Assembly: GCF_000699445.3 (NCBI RefSeq)
Contig: NC_067202.1
Coordinates: 1,531,565-1,595,564 of the forward strand
DNA: 64,000 nucleotides
From: Schistosoma haematobium
Lineage: Eukaryota; Platyhelminthes; Trematoda; Strigeidida; Schistosomatidae
Reading direction: 5' to 3'
Each line of letters opens with the position of its first letter. Within the stretch, counting starts at the first letter, position 1. The position numbers and the translations under genes are program-made. The notes beneath the pieces are model-generated. The model made no database searches. It worked only from the letters and a program-made list of their open reading frames with translations, and had not been told where the DNA came from. This document shows, one piece after another, positions 28,101-40,100 of this stretch.

Positions 28101-31100
28101 ACAACCATCATCAAGAAGATACAAGCATTTATAAAAAAGTGTCTATTCAATGTTCGTCGACCGGATACCATCAGCAACAGCCTACTGAGGGAGAGGAAAA
28201 ACCAAATTCTAACCGAAGAGGAAATTAGGAAAAGACTTTGTAAGCGGATGGGACATGCGTTGAGAAAATCACCAAACTGCATCACGATGCAAGCCGTGAC
28301 TTGAAATCCTGAAGGGGAGCGGAAAAGCGGAAGTCCGAAGAACACACAGAGTCGAGAATTGGAATCAGATATGAAAAGGATGAATAGTAACTGGAAACAA
28401 CTGGGAAGAATTGCCCAGGACAGTGTTGGATGGGGAGTGCTGATGGGCAGCCTACGCTCCTCGACGAGGGGTAACAGTTATAACAAAAAAGGTCAAGTAG
28501 AATATATTGAAGCAACTTATTTAAATCAAATGATTCTATTATAACACCGTTGTCTAATGGTATAGTGAATTGGTACTGTTATAACGCTCGGTTTTCCTCG
28601 TCTACACGAATGGGACGTTAATTTACCTTAGACGAATGTCTATACTAGATTCTCTCACAGTGTCTGTTCTACAGGAATTCAACACAACTCAGATCAAGGA
28701 CACATGATTAGCCTTACTAGAACGTAAATATATTTCCACACCAAAAACCGATAACAATGCAGACAACAGTCCATCAACAATCATAGTAATAATAAGGTTA
28801 GGAGAATATAAAACTCACCTAGTACCTATCAGACTATCTACCAGTCTGACTAAACAAAAAACCAGTCATTATCATCCTCGCTCACACATCAATTTGTCAA
28901 TATACCAAAACACGTAGCTGTACAAATTTCAGTAGATTGTATTCTCATCGTCCACAGAATAATTTCCATTAAGTTATATTTTCTGTAGTGTTTGATAAAT
29001 TATTCCTCTCCGTGAATTTGAACTTTATATTCCCATCGTTTTCTTGTGTTTTTTGTTTGTTTGTATTATAGGCTCGTGATATCAATAATCCTAGTGGAAT
29101 ACATATTACAGCTATGATTCTTAATGGTCGTATACATATTGTCTATTCAATTCATGATCAAAAAGGTGTTTATCAAATTACTTCTGGTCCAGGTGCTGAT
29201 AATGTTGCTGATGGTAATTGGCATCGTCTTGCAATAACTCTACGAAAATATAATAAAGAAATTCTAGCCTATCTAGATGGTTATTCAAATGAGGTAGGTA
29301 GAATTATTCGATAAAAGTTTTGGCGATAAGTTGAACTACTTATAAGTAGTTAAATTTGTTTAGATAAATTTTATTTGATACATAATGGAATAGTCTGTGA
29401 AAACAAACTCATTATAATTAGAAAAACTAACATTTTGAACTATGAAGTACTCTTCAGCTGATACAACATTTCTCATTAGTATATCCACGATCCTGCCAAG
29501 GATCGAACTTGACACATTAGGGTTTCCTGGAGAACGCTTTTTATCTCAACACTACTGAGATTAAATCAATTGGTTTACGAGTTTAACCATCTAACGCCTT
29601 CGATGAGACGTTGCCTAACACAAATGGTGACCGAAATCCATTGGTTACGGCTACTAAGGCTAAATATCAATCACTAATGTGCATATGACAATTATTAGTA
29701 CGGTATATTTATGAAGAATATAAAATGTAATGGCTAACATCACAAATTGATCATGATTGGATCTGAGGATTCGAGTTTCGATCTTCAGTGAGCATTGTTG
29801 AATAGTCCCATACAAGAATGAAATAACTGTCTGTTGTTTCTTGGTTTTCAACGATTTTCTAACTAATGTCAGTTCTTGATATAAATGATAAAATTCAACC
29901 ATCTCCACAAACCCATTATACTGAAAAAAACTAACCATATTTCAATTAAGTTTGTTTCTATAGTTGAATTTATGAGTCGATGTAAGCTAGACCAACCGTG
30001 GAAAACCTGGAAATAATAAATGACCATTTCGTTCTAGTATGGGACTCCTGAGTGGCAGTGCTCAACCGTGATCCCGTAGGACCTTTGAACGTGCGCGCGA
30101 ACGCTTAACCTCTAGACCATTGGGTCGGGTTCAGATCTCACGTGCGGGATCATGGATACACAATACCACTGAAGAGTCCCATATTATAACGAAACGGTTA
30201 TCCAGTGTTTCCAGGCTTTCTACGACTGGCCTAGCTTAGATTGACTCATGAATTCAACTATTAAATTACTACAATCTCTATAAACCTCATTCTGATAAAA
30301 GAAATTCTGTTTAATCAAATGATTTTCTCTCTTCTTATTTTTCTTTATCTCTACAATAAACAAACAGTATCTAGTTGGTAAAGATGTTCGTGTGGATTTA
30401 TTATCACAATTCGATATATTTTTTGGTGGTATACCAGAACATGAATGGTTAACATTACTTAATTTATTACGTCGTTATGCAATGAATTCATTAGAACAAA
30501 GTGAAGCAAAAGATGGTCAACAACCATCATTAACCGGTTGTATTGGATCATTTAATATAAGAGCAAATAATTTCACTGATAATTTATTAAAATTATATGA
30601 TAGTTATTTAACTGCTTATCCAGCTAATGAATTAATAAGAGGCTATTGTATGGGTAAGTTGAATGATGCAATAATTACAATATTACAATGTACAATGATC
30701 AGTATATTTTATTTATTTGAACACATAAATACTGGACTATGATACTGTCCGGGTGCTCACACTTAGGTAGATGGTTTTCTTAGGGGACCACATCTCAAGC
30801 CTTTGACCTTAAAGTCTAATCCACAAGGTGATGGAGCAACGTCAGGAGATGCAGTCACGTGGTAACCGGTGACCAATAATCGGTTCATGAGCCCATGTAC
30901 ATCATTGGTTTTCAATCAGGGTTTTCCAACTACCCTAAGTGCATCCTCCATATCCAGGAACTCGGTTAAAGCGCCGGACATTCGCTTTTTATCCTCTTAA
31001 TTTCGCAAAGAACACCCGTTTTGCGAGTAGGCAGTATGTAGGACTTCCCTGGTAGTGGTTGTATCCACGTGCCTATGTGAGCATTTGGAGAGGGAGAGCT

Positions 31101-34100
31101 AAATGTTCTCATCCTCAGCCGTACCAGGGCATTTGGGGGCATGATCAATATAAGGTTGATTTAAATAATAATAGCTGATGATGATAATGATCAAAATTTA
31201 GTGCGGTTTGTCATCATGGGATATTTTTATTCAGTTTGTTCAATGAATACTCGAACTGAATGACTGTAAACTGTTAGATAAATTAATAGGAGACCAGTTG
31301 CACTGTATCTAAATATGTTTACTATCCGCAATGAATTCGATTTTAGAGACCTGTCCTTAGTGTGCTACTAATTAATCTAAGGAATTAGCGAGAAATGATC
31401 ACCAAAACTGTATTTTACAAGAGGAGAGGCGTGATAGATAGCAGTGGGATTCAGGACATGAATTTCTTCCTATTTAGTACTTGTCATCAGGATTCCACTG
31501 ATAGCTACCATCTATCTCTCTTCGTGACTTACTAGTGATATCAAGTCAATACACATAGGATACACATATACCAATAAGAAATTGATCAATTACAATCTTA
31601 AACATAAATGGTTAGATTCAAATAACCCATTCAATGGTAATCACTAAATGTAGACTACTCATGTTACCTTTTATACCAAGAATGTCAAGTAGACATTTCA
31701 AGGGTGATACTATGATGATGTTTAGACTGGTGGCCACATTACAACATGATCGATAGCATTCGATCTGCACTAATAAGGATTAGACAAGCATGACATTGAT
31801 CACCACTCAGTGATCAATCAACTGTGACTATGATGATGTGGATTTGATACAATTTTAAACAATGATATAACAAAAGAGCTTGATTTTTGATGAATTCTAA
31901 CTATGTTCTAAACAATAAAACTGTGTATAATACAAGTTTATAGGCACATAATGACATTATTATGAACAAAATTGATGCACTACGACGCACGTTTCATCCT
32001 ATTCGGTACTCATCAGTTGAATGTACCTGCATCCTGAAGTTGATTTTCACTCGAAGACTCGAACCCAGTACCGTTCACTTCAAATGCCATTACGTTATTT
32101 ACTTAGCTACTGAGTCCTGATAGCCACTTGATTGTGCAATGGGGTAAAGTTTGAATTCACTTGATATTGTTTACTTATATCTTTCCATTGATGTTTAGGA
32201 CTGCAGTTGATCAGTCTCATATTGACATACGTGTATCCTGTGTGGATTGTCTCGATATTGCCTTAATTCACAAGTGTTATAAGCAGAGATGGATGGTGGC
32301 TCTAGGATTCAGGCACATCCAGCTGACGAGCCTCAAATGGGACGAAGTGCTCGTCTTGGATTCCATGCTAGGTACCATCCGTCTCTGCTTGTAATGTTGT
32401 TACTTTTTGTTACATCGAAACGTATTTTGATCAACTTGTGAAATTTCTAAAAGTCTCCACAAAACCCATTCTGATAATAATAATAATCACCTGCTCACCA
32501 GTGACTGACTTCAGGAGACACTCCTGGAGTTCTAGTGAGAAGTCGTTACCAGTGGAGTTCAACCAGGTCTGTTGTGAGATAGTAAATCACTGAAGACAAG
32601 GGTGTACGGGGGCGCAACTTCGTGGATTGGTTGAAGTTAGACATTAACACCATTGGGTGCCGGCTCGATGATCTAGTGGTTAGGTGCTCGCGCGCGGAGC
32701 CAGTAGGTCCTGGGTTCGAACCCCGCCGGTTGCGAGGTCGTGGGTGCGCGCTGCTGGGGAGTCCCGTGCTAGGGCGAAACGGCCGTCCAGTGCTTCCAGG
32801 TTTTCCATGGTGTTCTAGCTTCAATTGACTCATGATTTCAACTTGTCAAAGTTAACAATTGAATAGGAATATATAACAGTCAATGATGAAGAGTAGAATT
32901 TTACGAATAACTGCGTTATACTACTGAATTATTAAGAAAATCTGTGTTCAATAGAACTTCAATAGAATAACAATAACGTTTTAACTATTGTAAATCAACT
33001 TAAATAATCAAGGAATACTGCAGTCACAAATAAAGGAACTTCTTAGTAATCCCATCTGTTATAGCCGCTCAATTATCATATCTCTAAACTCCTCCGTAAA
33101 CCGACCGTACGTGAGCATCATGTACTACAGAACTTGGCGCCATGACCTTGACATCTCTCTAACGCTTCTGATTAGCTCATCCATCAATTATAGTCTCTCC
33201 ATTATTTCTTGGTTATGACGACGTCAGTGATTCATCTGAGTACCAATAGACTGATGAAAAAAAATATTCGATTAGATTTTTGCACAACTATTATTCGAAG
33301 CATGTGAAAAGTCAAAAAGTTTTTTTAAATAATGTGAGCTACTTATAAGTAGTATACTTTCATCGCTATAAAATGTACCATTGTTTTCTATTTTTATTAT
33401 CTTTGTTCATAGATTTAAAACGATGTACACCATCTTATTGTCATCATGGTGGATTATGTCGACAAATATCGGATAATGAAGTTCAATGTATATGCAGTGG
33501 AACTGGTCATGAAGGACCTAGATGCTCAAATCCAATAATTGAATGTCCATCAGGTTATTGTAAAAATAATGGACGATGTAAAATAGTTAATGGTCAACCA
33601 ATATGTGATTGTTCTAATACAGGTTATACTGGAACAATGTGTGAAATTAGTCCATGTAGTAGTGGAACATATTGTCATAATAATGGACGGTGTTATATGA
33701 TTGGTTCAGTTGCTGCATGTGATTGTAAAGGGACTGGTTTTACTGGACCAAGATGTCTTGAATCGATTTGTACTCCAGGTTATTGTGGCTATGGAGGAGT
33801 ATGCACAGTAGATCCACTTACACAAAAACCAGTATGTAATTGTCGTGGAACCGGTTACACTGGAACACGTTGTGAAACTCGTATATGTTCTGTTAATTAT
33901 TGTGAAAATTATGGTGAATGTAAAGTAGGTCATGATGATCGTCCAACATGTGATTGTTCCAGAACTAATTATGCTGGACCTACATGTAATATACCATTAT
34001 GTCCACCAAATTATTGTACTGGACATGGTATTTGTGTTGTGCGTCAAAGAAATCCTACATGTGATTGCTATCCAGGATATAGAGGACCACGATGTGAAAT

Positions 34101-37100
34101 TGAAGTATGTCCATCGGATTACTGTATGAATGGTGGTACATGTTATCCTGGTCCAGATCATAAACCACATTGTACATGTCCAGCGAATTTCGAAGGGGAA
34201 CAATGTGAAATGAGAAAATTATGCCCACCAGATTATTGTTTACATGGTGGAAGATGTACCATGAATAGAGGTATACCAAAGTGTGATTGTTTAGGCACCG
34301 ATTATAAAGGTACACAATGCGAAATACCTGAAACTTGTCCAATTGGTTATTGTCAAAATAATGGTGTTTGTTCAGTGAAAAGTGGTAGTTATGTATGTGA
34401 CTGTACTGGGACAGGATATCGTGGACGAACATGTACAGAGCCTATAACATGTCCACCAAATTATTGTAATAATGGTGGTATTTGTTCAGTTCTACCTGGA
34501 AATGTTTATCGATGTGACTGTTCAATGACAGCAAGAACTGGACCGCAATGTGATTCCAGTAAGTGATTATATTGAAATAAATACTTTACTTATGTTTGTT
34601 AGCCTTCATGTTGCATTAGGCATCGATCAGAATCCTCAAAATTACTTTGTTCTAGGCTCTGCTTTCTAGCTGTTGCCAAGTGTTATTCATTCTGTAGATG
34701 TCTGCCTCCAATTCTCGATTGAATATGTTCTTGGGTCTACCTCTTTTCCTTTATTTTAAGGAGTTCTCGTCAGGGCTTGGCATGTAATGCAGTTTGATGA
34801 TTTCCGCAATATACATATATTCTATTTACCTTCAGCGTGTTTTCTTAATTTCTTCTTCAACTAGAAGATGGTTTGTTCTCTACCACAATAGGTTCTTGTT
34901 GATGGCAAACATCCAACGGATCTGGGTTATTTTACGTAGATAATTGTTTATTAATGACTGTGTATCTTTATGATAATAGTTATAGTACTTACCATATTTA
35001 TCTTGATTTGATGTACAAAATAGATAGGATACATAAGTTAAGACTTTGTTGTAACATATTTTGTGAAAATCTCTTGACAACTTAGTTACTTACATACGGT
35101 TATTACCCTTCCTGGAGGAGCATACGCCGCCCATCAGCATTCTCTATCTAGCTCTGTCTTGGACAATCTCAACCAGTTATTTCGAGTTGCTACTCATTCT
35201 TTTCATGTCTGCTTCCAATTATCCATGCAATGTGTTCTTTGGTAACTGAGCAATGGACCTAATCTATTGTCACTGATTCTGAGCCTTTTCATCCAACATC
35301 CTCAATCCACTGATCTTAGTTATCACACTGAGTCCAACGAGACATGACTCAGGTCAATAGTTAGTCATTTCATGGTTGTTTTCGTTTGATAACAGTTCAC
35401 TAGACGCTTGAGATCGAATCTCACCTTGAAGTCGAGATATACAACTATAGTGGCGAGGGGTCATTAAATATGTTCATGTTCTGATATCTGACGAAGAGTG
35501 AACATCTGGTCGAAACACTCATATGTATATTTGAAATCAGTCTGGTTTTCTCGAATTTTTCGTTCTTGAATACTATCCAAACGTTGGCTAATTATAAAGA
35601 ATATCATATTAGACATTGTATTGATAAAAATGATTCCATATTCTCATTAGTGATTAGCTGAATGATTTATCTCTTAAACTTTTAGGTAAAATTCTGTGAC
35701 TTTTAGACTTACTTACTTTTTCTGGTAAGCGTTTTTTTAGCGAGTTAGTTTTCTACGGGATGGAGACGCTAACCCCATGCCCAACCCTCCTCGTTTACCC
35801 GGGCTTGGGACCGGCAGTAACTCTAGAAGAGCTACAGGCGGAGTTAGAGCCAATAAGATATGAACTTAGCCGTTGACTCATTTATCATTCTACAAATCAA
35901 TCGAATAACGTGCTTACCGATTACGGGATTTCGAGGGAACAAGTGAAGTACTTAATAAGCTGGGATACTTTCCGTGTGCCTAAACGAAAACAAGTGGTCT
36001 TCTTAGTAGGCCACTCCCTAAGCCTTTGGCCTATAGGTTTGGTTCACAAGACAGTGGAGCAGCGTTACGAGATGAGGTCCTATAGAAGCCGGTGACTAAC
36101 GATTGGTTCATTCACCATTTGTTCCTTCAGGATTCGGGAACCCATGTGTGCCATTGGTTTGGAACCAGGATTTTCTAACTCCCCTAAGTGGATCCTCCAT
36201 TATCTACCAACCCAGTTAAAGCGCTGGACATTCTTTTTTTTCCGCTCAATTTTGTAAACAAACACCCCTGCTACGAAAAGACAGTGAGTAGGACTTCCTT
36301 GTCAGTAACTGTATACACATAGCCATATGACAGCATTTGGAGAGGAAGAGCTAACTCTCCCCACCCTCGATCGTACTAGGGCATTTAAGTTCTAACCTAT
36401 TTCGATCACTCACTACATCATCAACTCATAATGATTTTCATAATTTTTTCTTTCTTTCCTAAATTACACATTATAGGTGCTCATGGTATTCATATTGGAT
36501 ATGAAAGAGATGGTTATCTTATTTATAATTTAATACCATCTATACGTACAATTGATGATAATGTAACATTTGGTTTTAAAACTTATATGAATTCTGGTAC
36601 ATTAGTTACATTTTTAACAACCGATGGAAAATATTGGGCTATTAAATTAGTAAGTTATATTCATGTATTATTTCAACTTTTCAATGATACCCTCCTTAAT
36701 TAACAAACAGTTGAATCTACAAAATCAATCTAAGCTACATCATGATTGAAAAAGTGGAAGTACTGGATGGTCATTTCATCCTAGTATAGGACTTATCAGT
36801 GACAATGCGTGTCCACAATCACGAATGCAGAACTCGAACCTAGGTAGAGACAGTTATCCATCTCAGATAATGAGTGAAAGATTGCTCAAGATTATGGATT
36901 GGCTGAAGTTAGACATTTATACCTTTGGATCCCGATTCAGTGGCCTAGAGGTTAAAGATTCACGCGCAAGACCGATAGGTTCTGGGTTCGAGTCCCGCAT
37001 TCGGGATCGTTGCTTTGCACTGCTGATGAGTTCCATACTAGGACAAAATGACCACCCAGTGCTTCCAGGTTTTCTATGGTGTTCTAGCTTCAATTGACTC

Positions 37101-40100
37101 ATCAGCTCGACTATAAATTTTTTATCCAACGGTGTTAATGTTTAACTTCAACTAATCCACGAAATTGAGCGACACATCCACCGTTGTCATCAGTGAGTTA
37201 CTATATCACAACTGACCCAGTTGAACTCCACTGGTCACTACTTCTCCCTAGAACTCCAGGATATACCTCTTGAAGCCAGTCACTAGTGAGCATATGTTGA
37301 TTAGTATCAGGAGTTGGATGCCGGCTCAGTGGTCCAGTTGGTTAGGCGCCCTGCGCGAGATTGGTTGGTCCCGGGTTCGAATCTCGCAGGGGGCGGGATC
37401 GTGGATGTGCACTGCTAAGGAGTCCCATACTAGGACGAAACGGCCGTCCAGTGCTCCCAGGTTTTCCGTGATGGTCTAGTTTCAATTGACTCATGAACTC
37501 AATTATTAAATTATTATTAATAAACAATACAATTCGTTAAGTCTGTTTCTGACTTTTTTGATTGAGATCATGAACCAATTGATGTTAGACCTCCATTGAA
37601 AACCTGGAAGTACTGGGCGGCCATTTCGTTCTATTGTGGGACTTTTCAGCAGTGTGCGTCCATGATCCTGCTAGCGAGATTCCAACCCAGATCCCTCAGT
37701 CTCGGGCGCTAACGCTTAAATTCTAGAACACTGAGCTGGCTGGTATCCAACGGTTCATGATCTCAATCAAAAACTTAATAATCTCCACAACCGTATACTG
37801 ATGTTTCTGATTTGTTTACCTATTTTTTTATAGCGTGATGGTCGTGTCATTGTTGATACAGGTGGGAAAATTACACATGATTTCGGTATGCGTTCAAATG
37901 ATGGAAATTATCATATTATAAATATTGAACGTAAAGGACGAACAATGATTGTTACACAAGATGGTGAAGTACTAAGATTATCATTACAAGGTATGAATCA
38001 ACAATATTGATACTCATTGACATTTAGAACTGCTATTGATTAGTCTGTTTTTGCAATATGTAAATCCTTTGTGGATTGTCTCGATATTGCCATTAAGTTA
38101 CAAGGATTGTTAAAAGAGATGGACGGTGACTATCAGTGGGATCGAGGACATTAAATGGATAGCTTCGGTGGTGTTTGAAGTGGATGGTACTGAGTTCAAT
38201 TTCCATAGTGAATATCAACTCTGGGATGAAGGTAAATCAAGCTGACGATTTGCAAATAGAACGAAGCTCACATCCTAGATTCCACTGCTAGTCATCGTCT
38301 ATCTCTGCTTTAGAAAATCTTTATTGCTGGTCGAAATCAACCCAGATATCATCCTCTTTAGGCTGATAAAAACAATGTCAAAACATCTTTGAATGTAACA
38401 CTGGGTGACACAGGCTTACAGACGAGTGTCAAATAGCATAAATTATAGGGTAAATGTATCCCACCAACTACCGCCAACCATTCAACATTGAAGAATATTT
38501 CCTGAGATGTCAGTCACTTGGAATAAAAGCTATATTACAATTTGGTCAACAAAAATCTAAGGGTGAGATTGAAAACTACTCATCAGCCGATCCTCTTTCA
38601 CCTTCAGTGGCCACGTTTTGAAACTATCAGATATTGTGCATTTTCGTGTTCTTGATGGAACAGGCAAAGAGGACAACGTGTTGAATAAGACAGAGATATC
38701 CTCGAATGAGGGGCGCTCAATATTACAACTTGACTGGAGTTATCAATGTGAACCATTGGATGATAAATCAGTGAACTGAACACAAAGTACTCACTTCGAA
38801 GTCTCTCACTAAGATGACACAGCTTTTCAATACTCTTTAGTTCGTCATATTGATCTAAATTGGAACGAGTCTTATGAATAAAACTTCTTGATAAATTATA
38901 AACAGAGATGAATGTTGGTTATCTGTGGAATTCAGGATGCCTGTTTCGTCTTATTTGAGACTCGTCAGCTAGATATAGTTGATGTTCATTGTAGGAATCG
39001 AACCCAGTATCATTCGCTTTGAACGCTATTGAGTTATTCACTCAAACTACCGGGTTTAGATAGCCATTAGATTGTACAATAGGCAATCTTCATAGAATGC
39101 AAATATGTCAATTAGGGACACATTAATGTACTTTTTAACTTATCTATTATATTCTTTTCTTATTTGATGATCAACTATTCATTCCTTTCTTATTTTTATA
39201 GATTTAGTCAATCCATATGATAATAGTCTTACTTACAATGCTATTCATTTAGCTGTAGATGAGAAAAAATCTGATATATTCCGTGGAGTAATCGGAGGTA
39301 GGTTGTCGGTAGCAAACTGTTTTTCTTTTACCTGTTATCAATGTTCAATTGACAACAACATAGAACTTCGTACGTACGTACGTACATTAGTTCAAGTTGC
39401 CATACCACATCAGCACAAAGACACAATTGTCGATTCAAGTCCTATAGTGGTAGAGGTAGTAAAAGTATAAGCAGTAATGGGAAAGATGAGGGTTTGAAGA
39501 TGTTATTCAAGGGATATAAAGGATCCAGAATATTAAAATTTGGGAGAACACAAAGAGTGAATGCATCTGCGCTATTGCAAACAATTTTGAACCATGTCAC
39601 ATTCAAGGTCTCTAACCATCGGTTGCTATCGTATGACGGATCCCAACTAGTTAGTCTACACCTACCAACTTGGCTCATTCCACTTGTCAGTGACTTCATC
39701 GATTATTATCATATTTGTTTTAAATCATGAAGTATATGATGATCCATTTTTGTTTCTTTTCTAAGGAGAATTCTTTTCTTAACCTTGTACTATTTGTTAA
39801 ACCATACTATACTGTTGAATCGATCAGGATTCGGACGACACCAGTAAAACTATGGAGGTTTAGTTGTCATTTAAATCAATCAGTTAAATCGTATGCTGAT
39901 TGTTATCGGGTTATATACATGCCTCCAACTCTCGTATATCATTATTGAATTAATCCCTTTAAAGAGAATAACAGAATAAAATTAGTCAAATACGAAAGGC
40001 AATTGGAAAAACGAAGTAATGGAAGCGAAGTGAAATAAGATGAAATGATATGCAGCGGAGATGGCAAATGAGTCAACTCGTCTTAATCAAGCATTACACA

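Noticed and set aside
33706..34432. Minus-strand and shifted frames across the EGF exon
   Set aside because: They are shadows of the strongly biased EGF coding sequence and have no splice or domain support.
37316..37400. Genuine tRNA gene
   Set aside because: The boxes look tRNA-like, but the segment runs into the SINE2 hammerhead and body and has no convincing acceptor stem; it is the head of a SINE.
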